64,000 nucleotides of DNA from Falsiroseomonas sp050563535 (GTDB lineage Bacteria > Pseudomonadota > Alphaproteobacteria > Acetobacterales > Acetobacteraceae), in contig NZ_JBNXUO010000021.1 of NCBI RefSeq assembly GCF_050563535.1, positions 19,234 to 83,233 on the forward strand, in the 5' to 3' direction. Position 1 is the stretch's first letter. Each line of letters opens with the position of its first letter. The notes beneath the pieces were generated by a model that saw only the letters and a program-made list of their open reading frames with translations, was not told where the DNA came from and did not search any database. Shown piece after piece: positions 7,076 through 14,956 of this stretch. Position numbers and translations under genes: made by a program.

Positions 7076-7103
7076 GTTGCAGCGCCGCCTCGGGATCGGA
7101 TGA
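6852..7103 (+). CDS. Hypothetical protein upstream of portal (83 aa)
   Basis: The ATG lies inside the DUF968-like frame; the stop overlaps the portal start (ATGA). The composition is coding-like: ETDTSLIEAQKRLSMRMMRE, then IAATIVGVDVGRDGW. It is probably a small structural or regulatory protein. Placement just before the portal gene is typical of short accessory head genes. Confidence 0.6.
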   Translation: MRRKKTAGVSEPAETDTSLIEAQKRLSMRMMREHDALPRDRRIAATIVGVDVGRDGWARAAQRIDDQRYLLGGYELQRRLGIG

Positions 7104-8743
7104 GGAACGCCATGCCACCCAGCGGCGGTAAGGAAACGGCCATCCCGCAGGGGGTGGCCGATCGCATTTCCGGCAAGCAGATGCAGCAGTCGCTCGACCC
7201 CTTGCAGGGGTGGTTCGGCCCAGGGAGGCCCGTCCAGCCCGTTGCGCCAGAGACGCGCGGGCGCGCATTCGACTACGCCACCGGATACAACCTCACCTCG
7301 AAGCCCCGCGCTCATGAGCCGGTCACCTTCGAGGTGCTGCGCGGGCTCGCCGACAACTTCGACCTCCTCCGCCTCGTGATCGAGACCCGCAAGGACCAGA
7401 TGTCGAAGCTCCGCTGGGGCGCGCAGTATCGCAAGCCCTTTGGCGGACAGATCCGACCGAAGGCGGACGCGGTCTGCGAGGAGATCGAGAAGTTCTTCCG
7501 GTCGCCCGACAAGGAACATACCTGGGCGACCTGGATGCGCCTCCTCCTGGAGGAGATCTTCGTCATCGACGCGCCGGCGATCTACCTCAGGCCAGACAGG
7601 GGTGGCGGCGTCTACGGAGCCGAGATCCTCGATGGCGCGACCATTCGCCGCATCATCGACGAGACCGGCCGCACGCCGCTTCCGCCGGCTCCCGCCTACC
7701 AGCAGGTCCTTAAGGGGCTGCCGGCAAGCGAGTTCACGCGCGAGGAGCTGATCTACCGTCCGCGCAACCCGCGCGCCCACAAGCTCTACGGCCTCAGCCC
7801 CGTCGAGCAGGTCATCACGACCGTCAACATCGCGATCCGCCGCCAGATCAGCCAGCTCTCCTTCTTCACGGAGGGCAACATCCCCGAGGCGATCATCGGC
7901 GTGCCGCCGGAGTGGACGCCGGACCAGATCCGCGACTTCCAGATGTATTGGGACACCCTCCTGGAGGGCAACATCGCGCAGCGCCGCCACGCCAAGTTCG
8001 TCCCCGGCGGCATCGCGGTTCAGTTCACCCGCTCCGAGCAGGGCCTTCTCGACCAGTTCGACGAGTGGCTGGCGCGGATCATCTGCTACTGCTTCAGCCT
8101 ACCGCCGCTGCCCTTCGTGAAGATGCAGAACCGCTCCACGGCGGAGACGGCCTACGACAGCGCCATCGAGGACGGCCTTCAGCCCCTGATGGAGTGGGTC
8201 AAGGACCTGATGGACGAGCTGATTCGCCGCATCTTCAAGCGCGACGACATCGAGTTCGTCTGGGAGGACTTCCGTCAGCTCAAGCCGCTGGAGCAGGCCA
8301 ATCTCGACCTTCTCTATGTGCAGCACGGCGCCAAGAGCCTCGATGAGTGGCGCATCTCGCTCGGCGCCGATCCCGTCGGCATCGGGCCTGCCCTCTACGG
8401 ACAGGGACCGATGGGCATGATCTTCCTCGAAGACATCGCCAGGGCGAAGGCCTCCGGCCAGTCGAGCCTGCCGATGCCAGACCCCATGATGGGCGGCGAT
8501 CCCTCGATGATGGGCGGCGATCCGCTTGCCGGCATTCCGCCCGAGGCGGCGGAGGCGGCCGGTATCGAGGGCGATGAGGATGACTCCTTCGATCCGCCGG
8601 AGATGCTGCCTGACGAGGCAGAGGCGCGGGCGAGGGGATTGGCGCGCGCCGCAGACAGGGCGCGCCGGGCAAAGGTCCACCCGAAGGTGGCCGCCGTCCT
8701 CCGCGACGCCGAGCGCCGCCTCCACGGGCCTGACTATCCATGA
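7100..8743 (+). CDS. Phage portal protein
   Basis: Forms the dodecameric DNA gate at the capsid vertex. The 547-residue product has portal hallmarks: FDLLRLVIETRKDQMSKLRW (about 90-109), LLEEIFVIDAPAIYL (about 150), LIYRPRNPRAHKLYGLSPVEQ (about 217), ITTVNIAIRRQISQ and FFTEGNIPEAIIGVPPEWT (about 255), then CYCFSLPPLPFVKMQNRSTAE (about 332). The C-terminus is Gly/Met/Asp-rich (MMGGDPSMMGGD). It overlaps both neighbours by 4 nt. Long linear portals of this type occur in large siphophages. Confidence 0.9.
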   Translation: MRNAMPPSGGKETAIPQGVADRISGKQMQQSLDPLQGWFGPGRPVQPVAPETRGRAFDYATGYNLTSKPRAHEPVTFEVLRGLADNFDLLRLVIETRKDQMSKLRWGAQYRKPFGGQIRPKADAVCEEIEKFFRSPDKEHTWATWMRLLLEEIFVIDAPAIYLRPDRGGGVYGAEILDGATIRRIIDETGRTPLPPAPAYQQVLKGLPASEFTREELIYRPRNPRAHKLYGLSPVEQVITTVNIAIRRQISQLSFFTEGNIPEAIIGVPPEWTPDQIRDFQMYWDTLLEGNIAQRRHAKFVPGGIAVQFTRSEQGLLDQFDEWLARIICYCFSLPPLPFVKMQNRSTAETAYDSAIEDGLQPLMEWVKDLMDELIRRIFKRDDIEFVWEDFRQLKPLEQANLDLLYVQHGAKSLDEWRISLGADPVGIGPALYGQGPMGMIFLEDIARAKASGQSSLPMPDPMMGGDPSMMGGDPLAGIPPEAAEAAGIEGDEDDSFDPPEMLPDEAEARARGLARAADRARRAKVHPKVAAVLRDAERRLHGPDYP

Positions 8744-10317
8744 GCGGCCTAAGCGAGGCGCAGCGCCGCCAGCGCGTGGAGGCCGCTAAGGCGCGATGGG
8801 CGAATGCTGCCAGAACCGTCTATCGCGGCGCCCCTGAGCCAGACCCGTCGCCAATACCTAGAGAATATGGCGCCGTCTTCACGTCTCCATATCGCAGGGA
8901 GGCGGAGTTCTACGGGCGCGTGAATGCCAAAACCGGGGAGCCACTGAGCAAGCCCGGCGCGCTCTCGATCTACCGGCTGCGAGAAGACGCGAAGGTAGCC
9001 CGCTACAAGACTCCGGAGTGGCTACTCATCACTGGCGGGCGCGATGAAGATCTGACGCGCATCGAGGGCAGGCACCTCATCGCGGCCAGGCTCGCCGGCA
9101 TTCATGCGGCTGAGAACTTCGCGCCAAGCGACATATGGGCGCGGCGCAAGCGCCCCGCCGAAATGGTGATCTTCGATCCGTCCGTTCTTGAGTTTCAGAG
9201 TAGTCGCGAAATCAAGCCGCCGAGGCGGCGCGTGGAGAAGAACGACATGACGCTAGGACAGCGTCTCCTGCGCAAGTTCCAGGAGAGCCAGGTGCAGCGG
9301 GACGACCGCGGCCGCTTCAAGGACATCCCCGGCAGGGGCGCGGACAGCAAGGGCGCAGACGGCGCGCCGTCCTTCCGCCAAGCCTCTTGGAGCACGATGG
9401 ATAACGGCCCGAAGCGCACCCCGCCCGGCGTCGTGCAGAACATCTGGGCCAAGCGCAATCCGCCGGCACCCGAGAGGCTGACCAGCGCCGCCGACAGGCT
9501 GGAGGCCGCGGCCGCGCGCCGGCAGAGTGCGGGGCAGGGCGACTTCGTTGCCGAGATGGCCGCCCAGAAGATGCGCGACAAGGCCGAGGGGCTGCGCTAC
9601 GCGGCTGACGCCTCGCCGATCCTCAGCGAAGAGGGGGTGCGCCGCTTCAAGCAGCACATCCCGAAGGCGATCGGTCACGACGCGCATTTCGACAACCTCC
9701 GCCGCGTGCAGTCCTACGCCAACAGCATCCGGGCGGACGTGATCGAGCGCGCGATGGAGCCGGACCGGCGGGGTCGGGCCATCATCCCCGAGGGAACGCC
9801 GATCTCCGACATCAAGCGCGCCTACCGCCACGCGACGGCGATCGCGATGAACGATGCCTACCTCATCGAGTATGACTACAAGCTCTCCGACAGCGACAGG
9901 GCGACCTATGCCCCGTTGGAGAACTTCATCCGCTACACGACGCGCCGCATGAAGAGCGACCTCACCTCCGGCGAGTTCAAGGGGATGCAGGCTCCCTACA
10001 GGAGTGAGTTCGGCGTCCCCTTCATCGACAAGAAGACTGGCCAGCAGAAGATCAATCGCATGACGGGGGAGGGGCGGGTTCGCCCACCGAGGCCCACCAA
10101 CAACCAGTTCATCAAGTCCGACGCGCCGGTCGTGCGTGACGCCCGCTGGCTCGACGACCTCAGTGACGCGATCGAGCTGGCGAGCGCTGACCGTCTTGCC
10201 GATCGCGTTCTCCTCAAAAGCGCCGATCTGCGTCGCCCCAGGGGGGCCGAAGGGGGCGTGGCATCCGTGCTTGCCAAGCGCGCCCCCGGCCCAAGCCACC
10301 TCCGGGAGATGCTGTGA
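8740..10317 (+). CDS. Head-module protein of unknown function with LSEAxxxQR..RW N-terminal motif (525 aa)
   Basis: The N-terminus carries LSEAQRRQRVEAAKARW, a motif repeated in two other head-module proteins. Residues 35-145 may form an alpha/beta domain. Residue about 186 begins VQRDDRGRFKDIPGRG, the DxxGRF turn common in phage virion proteins. The C-terminal half is helical and charged, with no known domain. The gene follows the portal by a 4-nt overlap and is probably a virion component. Confidence 0.65.
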   Translation: MSGLSEAQRRQRVEAAKARWANAARTVYRGAPEPDPSPIPREYGAVFTSPYRREAEFYGRVNAKTGEPLSKPGALSIYRLREDAKVARYKTPEWLLITGGRDEDLTRIEGRHLIAARLAGIHAAENFAPSDIWARRKRPAEMVIFDPSVLEFQSSREIKPPRRRVEKNDMTLGQRLLRKFQESQVQRDDRGRFKDIPGRGADSKGADGAPSFRQASWSTMDNGPKRTPPGVVQNIWAKRNPPAPERLTSAADRLEAAAARRQSAGQGDFVAEMAAQKMRDKAEGLRYAADASPILSEEGVRRFKQHIPKAIGHDAHFDNLRRVQSYANSIRADVIERAMEPDRRGRAIIPEGTPISDIKRAYRHATAIAMNDAYLIEYDYKLSDSDRATYAPLENFIRYTTRRMKSDLTSGEFKGMQAPYRSEFGVPFIDKKTGQQKINRMTGEGRVRPPRPTNNQFIKSDAPVVRDARWLDDLSDAIELASADRLADRVLLKSADLRRPRGAEGGVASVLAKRAPGPSHLREML

Positions 10318-12284
10318 TGGCGAGGGTCGGGCGGGACGGCGACGGCGACGGCATTCGAAATGAGGCCGAGGGGCGGCGCAGCCGAAAGGCGCTCGGCGCC
10401 GCGATCGGGGCGGGCGCTGTCGGCGGTTTTGCCGCGATGCGTGGCCGCGCCGCCGGCAAGAGGCTTGCCGAACATGCGCTGCGCCGGGGGCTCATCGCGC
10501 CCTACCAGGCGAGCGCCCTTCCGACGCAGCAGGCCATGTCATCCGGCATTGGCGGCGCCGCCGCGGGATCGCTCCTTGGTCTTGGTGCGGGATATGGCGT
10601 AGGCCGGGGCAGCAGCGACCGGGAGCGGGCCGCCGGAGCGGCGCTGGGGGTTGCCGGCGTTGCCGCTGGAATGAAGGCCGCGGGGCTTGTCGGTCGCCAC
10701 GCCCTCCTGTGGGGCGGCATGAAGGCGCTCAACGCCGGGGCTGGCAGCGATCTGACGCGGGGCACGAGCACCATCGGCGCACGCGAGATCCTGCGTCATG
10801 CGCGCGACATCCCGGCACATCTGAGAGACGTCGTCACCAACCCCGTTTCCGTGGGCAAGAAGCCGACCGGCAAGCAACTTCGGCGCCAGTTTGCCAGGGA
10901 TTCTCTGCGCGCGCGGGAGAGGATGGTTGTCACCGACCGCGACGGACGCGTCACCCGCGAGGTGCGTGGTGGCGCCTTCGGTGTCGGCGCCCCCGAGGAC
11001 ATGGATTTCCTGGAGCGTCAGGCCGCCCTCGGCAGGATCGGGCGAATCTACCACAACCACCCCGTCGATACCGTGCCGAGCACGCCCGACATCGACAACA
11101 TCGGCCGCTACCTCCGGGGTAAATCGCCTGATGGCCGAGAGCCCACCAACATCGTCTATGGCTACGGCAGGACGGGCGAGGGCAAGACCCGCGTTCGGAT
11201 CAGCCGGTTCGATCACGCGGATGGCGTCAAGACGTCGTGGGCCGGGTCGTCGCGAAACGTCACAGAGAGCGACTGGCTTGCGGCGAGGCGATCAGGCTCG
11301 AACTACCGCACGCGCGCGGTCGAGAAGGCTGACATGACCGCCGCAGGCCAGGCGCTTCTGGCGCGCCGAGGCGGAATCGCCCTCCGGAAAGATGCGTCCG
11401 GACTTAGGGTTCGGGATGGCGACGGAGACGGAAGGGTCGGAGATGGAACCCGCGGAGAGAGGGCGGCAGACAGCAGACAGGCGAAGATCATTGAATCCGT
11501 TCACGGGAGAATGCGCGGCGGCCAGCGCTTCTCCACCAAGAGTCCGAGTGAGGCGAAGGCGGCGCTTACCTACATCGCCCAGAAGCGATCGGGATCATTC
11601 ATCTTCGAATCGAAACACGGACCTATCGAGATCGGCTTCGGAAACGAGGGATACGGCATCCTTCACACCCTTCAGAGCAGGGTTAAGGACCGAGACGGGC
11701 AGTTTCCCGGCCACACCCATGATCCGCGCGCCGATCAGGCAGCGCTCCAGGCGAGACGCAAGTCCGCCCTTCAGGCGAATATCCGCAACATTCTGAACCG
11801 ACTTCCTGACGCGATCGACGGTGCGAGGGAGATGTTTTCTGGCTCCAGCGAGACGAAGATCACCCTCGTTACGCCATACACCAGGGACTTCGACCAGATC
11901 GTTGTCCTGGCCAGGCCCGAGGAGGGCTCCAGGATCTATCGTCTCGTCACCACCTTTGCGCGCCCCGTTGGTAGGGCCATCAAGTTCGACAGCGGCCACA
12001 TCGCTCTCACAGCAAGCGAGGAGCGCCTTGTGGGGCACATTCTCGACGAGATCGGCGAGCCGATGCGGAAGCTCTTCCGGCGATCCGTCGTCATGGGATC
12101 GGCCGGCTCGAAGCTTGGTCACATGATCGCCGATGCCTCACCGCCGGTGACCGCGATGGCGGGCGCGCTGCGCGCGGCGCGCGGCCGCGCCGACAAGATC
12201 AGGGGCGCGTCCGGCGAGACGCCAACGCGGCGCCGGCTCCTGTCTGCCGTCATGAGGGCGGCCATCACCAAATTCGCAACCTGA
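10317..12284 (+). CDS. Virion-associated protein: DGDGDG motifs, glycine zipper, JAMM-like peptidase and nuclease-like domain (655 aa)
   Basis: Domains in order: a RDGDGDG acidic turn (about residue 4), Gly/Ala-zipper segments (about 20-130), a JAMM/MPN-like region with IYHNHPVDTVPSTPDID (about 243-258), which matches the HxHPx(7)SxxD metal pattern, a second DGDGDGRVGDGT (about 367), and a C-terminal region with GPIEIGFGNEGYGILHTLQSR (about 436) and GHTHDP. That last region resembles the barnase/EndoU/colicin-type nuclease folds fused to phage head proteins. An ATG overlapping the previous TGA was chosen over an in-frame GTG at 10314. Injected enzyme or head-maturation peptidase roles are inferred. 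Confidence 0.65.
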   Translation: MARVGRDGDGDGIRNEAEGRRSRKALGAAIGAGAVGGFAAMRGRAAGKRLAEHALRRGLIAPYQASALPTQQAMSSGIGGAAAGSLLGLGAGYGVGRGSSDRERAAGAALGVAGVAAGMKAAGLVGRHALLWGGMKALNAGAGSDLTRGTSTIGAREILRHARDIPAHLRDVVTNPVSVGKKPTGKQLRRQFARDSLRARERMVVTDRDGRVTREVRGGAFGVGAPEDMDFLERQAALGRIGRIYHNHPVDTVPSTPDIDNIGRYLRGKSPDGREPTNIVYGYGRTGEGKTRVRISRFDHADGVKTSWAGSSRNVTESDWLAARRSGSNYRTRAVEKADMTAAGQALLARRGGIALRKDASGLRVRDGDGDGRVGDGTRGERAADSRQAKIIESVHGRMRGGQRFSTKSPSEAKAALTYIAQKRSGSFIFESKHGPIEIGFGNEGYGILHTLQSRVKDRDGQFPGHTHDPRADQAALQARRKSALQANIRNILNRLPDAIDGAREMFSGSSETKITLVTPYTRDFDQIVVLARPEEGSRIYRLVTTFARPVGRAIKFDSGHIALTASEERLVGHILDEIGEPMRKLFRRSVVMGSAGSKLGHMIADASPPVTAMAGALRAARGRADKIRGASGETPTRRRLLSAVMRAAITKFAT

Positions 12285-12295
12285 GGGGATTTACC

Positions 12296-12601
12296 ATGCC
12301 GCTCGCACAGGATTCGCTTGGCCGAATCGCACAGGTTTTCTCGTTCGGCACGATGCGCTCGGTCGCGATCGGGGCATCGAGCACGCAGAGCGCCGTCCTG
12401 ACGGCAGGCGCAAGCATCATCCGCCTTGTGTCCACCTCCGACTGCTGGGTGGTCATCGGGGTTGGCGCCGATGCGTCGTCGGGTGGGTTCTTCCTCCCGG
12501 CGGGGATCGTTGAGTATGTGGGGGTGCCCTCCGGCCCCGTGTGCGTCGCGACGCGGCGACACTCCGTCGATGGGACGCTCAGCATCGTCGAGGTCTCCTG
12601 A
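12296..12601 (+). CDS. Small beta-rich head-module protein (101 aa)
   Basis: GAGGGG lies 8 nt before the ATG. The sequence alternates short hydrophobic strands (AVLTAGASIIRLVS, CWVVIGVGADA, VEYVGVPSGPVCVAT), suggesting a small beta-sandwich similar to tail or fibre baseplate proteins. The stop overlaps the next ATG by 1 nt, and the following gene is a head-spike adhesin, so it may anchor or decorate it. Confidence 0.6.
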   Translation: MPLAQDSLGRIAQVFSFGTMRSVAIGASSTQSAVLTAGASIIRLVSTSDCWVVIGVGADASSGGFFLPAGIVEYVGVPSGPVCVATRRHSVDGTLSIVEVS

Positions 12602-14430
12602 TGCTGCCCTTCCTCGCGAGGCGGCGAGCGAGGACCCGTCCGGTCGCGGAGTTGGCCAACGGTGTCATTCCGGTCGGCATCTCGGCAACCAGGTCCCAGG
12701 TGAACACCCTCTCGACCTTCCTTGATTCGGCGGGCACCTGGCAGATGGTTGGCGGCGACCAGCCGCGGTGGCGGGGCGGCGTCGTGGTCGGCGTCAACCG
12801 GCTCCGGAATCCGCGCGCCGAGGGGGCGAGCGGGGCGACAGCGCCAACGAATTGGGTGACAGCCCTCCCCGCCGGGCTCTCCGCCACCTACAGCCGCGTC
12901 ACGCGCTCCGGCGTGGGCGGTGTCCTGATCTCCGTGACAGGCACCGTCACGACGGCGGGCGGTATGACCTTCGTGCTCGACAGCGGGCGCGCAATGGCCT
13001 CCCCTGGGCAGGTCTGGACCGCCAGCGCCTGGATCCAGGTGGACATCGAAAGCGCGCCCGTTACGGGCCTCCGGCTGGAGGTCGTCGAGGAGAACTCTGC
13101 GCTGTCTCTCCTTGCGTCGAGCAGCGCGGGCATCGACGCGACCCGAGCATCCCTTCTCCGGCGGGTTCACACGCGCACCCTGAACAACACGGGCGTCACG
13201 CGGGTCCGCGCCTCCGTCGCGACCGATTCGATCCCTGCCGGGACCGCGGTGACGTTCTCCATCTTCATTGGCTGGCCGCAGCTTGAGCCCGCCGCATCCG
13301 AGGGTGCGGTCTCCCTCCCTCCCGTCGGCGTGCCGGGCTCAAGTGTCGCCTACGCCGCATCCAGTTCCGGCGCCCTTCTTGTCGAGGGGCAGCGAACGAA
13401 TGGCGTGAGGAACCCCCGCGCGGAGGGGTTGGTGCCAGGCAATCCCGGCACCCAGCCGACACATTGGGCGACCGCCGTTCCGGGCGGCAACCTCACGCGG
13501 ATCTACGGCGCGTATGTGAATGAGGACGGGATCACAGGTGTCCCCGTCAGGTTTCAGTTCGCCACGGCCGGCAATGCGGATCAGCGGTTCGACGCGGCTG
13601 GGACCGTTGCGATGCCCGTTACGGCGGGCTCGTCTTATACGGCGTCATTCTTCGCGCGGCTGAGCGCGGGATCGCTGGCTGGTCTCGCTTTCTCTTGCGA
13701 AATTCAGTGGTTCGACTCGGCTGGCGCCTCCCTCGCGCAGACATCCTTCCCTTTTACGCCGACGACGGCCCGTCTGGGTCAGGCGAGATGGTCGTTCACG
13801 GCGGTCGCGCCGGCCTCTGCTGCCTTTGCGCGGCATGTGGTGCGGTGGACCGCGAGCGCGGCGGCGGATGCTGAGCTGACAGTCGGTTGGCCGCAGTTGG
13901 AGTTGGGGACGTTCGCGTCCACCCCAATTCTCCCGATGCCCGGCACGCTGGCATCAAGCACCCGCTCCGCCGACCTCATCAATGCATCGCTGTCCGCCCT
14001 CGGGATCGGACCGGATGGCGCCTGCGCGATCCTTATGCGGCTAACACCGCAGGCGGCTGGGTCCAATCAGTGGTATGTGCAGATTGACGATGGAAGCAAC
14101 GTCAACCGATTCGCGATGCTCAATCTCGGATCCTCTATCTATCTGAGAGCGGCCGCGAACGCCTCGGCATCGAACACCATCAACCCCCTCAATTTTGGGC
14201 TTCCAAACAGCGTCGGCATGTCGATCGACGGGAGCGGAAGGGTGGCCGTCTGCTCGAACGGCGGTCCTGTGGCGGGGACCGGCGGCGGCCCAACCGCTGG
14301 GCTCACGACGCTCCAGATCGGCAACGCATCAGGTAACAGCGCGCCGCTTTTTGCGGAGATTGATCGGGCCTCCATCTTCCAGCGACCATTTGCCGAGAGC
14401 GATCTCCCGGCGCGCACAGCATCTATCTAG
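12601..14430 (+). CDS. Head spike/fibre adhesin with carbohydrate-binding-like modules (609 aa)
   Basis: Contains two tandem modules beginning with NRLRNPRAEGA (about residue 69) and NGVRNPRAEGL (about 275). Each is followed by a beta-sandwich pattern with a GWPQLE signature, as in carbohydrate-binding modules of phage spikes, and by a C-terminal concanavalin-like domain (about 470-609). The same plan, with an RNPRAEG-like NPRWEG and a closing LPVPGT, recurs in the tail protein at 45185. Its place among head genes suggests a head-attached host-binding fibre. Confidence 0.7.
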   Translation: MLPFLARRRARTRPVAELANGVIPVGISATRSQVNTLSTFLDSAGTWQMVGGDQPRWRGGVVVGVNRLRNPRAEGASGATAPTNWVTALPAGLSATYSRVTRSGVGGVLISVTGTVTTAGGMTFVLDSGRAMASPGQVWTASAWIQVDIESAPVTGLRLEVVEENSALSLLASSSAGIDATRASLLRRVHTRTLNNTGVTRVRASVATDSIPAGTAVTFSIFIGWPQLEPAASEGAVSLPPVGVPGSSVAYAASSSGALLVEGQRTNGVRNPRAEGLVPGNPGTQPTHWATAVPGGNLTRIYGAYVNEDGITGVPVRFQFATAGNADQRFDAAGTVAMPVTAGSSYTASFFARLSAGSLAGLAFSCEIQWFDSAGASLAQTSFPFTPTTARLGQARWSFTAVAPASAAFARHVVRWTASAAADAELTVGWPQLELGTFASTPILPMPGTLASSTRSADLINASLSALGIGPDGACAILMRLTPQAAGSNQWYVQIDDGSNVNRFAMLNLGSSIYLRAAANASASNTINPLNFGLPNSVGMSIDGSGRVAVCSNGGPVAGTGGGPTAGLTTLQIGNASGNSAPLFAEIDRASIFQRPFAESDLPARTASI

Positions 14431-14438
14431 GGACATCC

Positions 14439-14714
14439 ATGAGCGAATCATCCGATTCCATCCTCCGCGCGATGCGCGGCTTCGAGGGCTCAGCCGAGAT
14501 CGCGGACGCGCGCAAGGCGGAGATCGAGCGAGATCCGCGTCTTGCCGGTATTCTTCCCCCGCCAGGCGAGCCGGCGAGGCGCTGGAATGTCTCGAAGACG
14601 AAGGCGATGTTCGCCTTCGTGCAAGTCTCCGGCACGACGCCGATCGCGCGCCCGGACGATATGGACGAGGCGGATCCGGCCATCGTGGCCGGACTTGCGG
14701 GGAGCCAGTTCTAG
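14439..14714 (+). CDS. Hypothetical protein (91 aa)
   Basis: Begins 8 nt after the spike gene. Helical N-terminus (SILRAMRGFEGSAEIADARK), a Pro-rich middle and an acidic end. No known family. Possibly a spike chaperone or short virion protein, judged only from position. Confidence 0.55.
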   Translation: MSESSDSILRAMRGFEGSAEIADARKAEIERDPRLAGILPPPGEPARRWNVSKTKAMFAFVQVSGTTPIARPDDMDEADPAIVAGLAGSQF

Positions 14715-14716
14715 CC

Positions 14717-14944
14717 ATGGGCGCCATCGTGCATGTGAACCGCCAGACGGTCGCGCGCAACACGAAGAGCGGCACCAACGATCCACCCCTCATCATCCGC
14801 CGCGGCCGGAAGAGGACCTACGCCCACGAGGTCGAGATCATCGGGCCTGCGAGGGTCGTCTACTCCCCCCACAAGCCCCTCGACTGCGGCGCCAGGATCT
14901 GGATTTCCTGCGAGGACGCGGTGCCGATCTTGGCTTCCGAATAG
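14717..14944 (+). CDS. Hypothetical protein (75 aa)
   Basis: Starts 2 nt after the previous stop. A compact beta-rich product (IVHVNRQTVARNTKSG, PLIIRRGRKRTYAHEVEIIG) that is basic and may bind nucleic acid or carbohydrate. Similar short proteins accompany Mu F-like genes in many phages. Function unknown. Confidence 0.55.
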   Translation: MGAIVHVNRQTVARNTKSGTNDPPLIIRRGRKRTYAHEVEIIGPARVVYSPHKPLDCGARIWISCEDAVPILASE

Positions 14945-14956
14945 AGGGGACAGACT

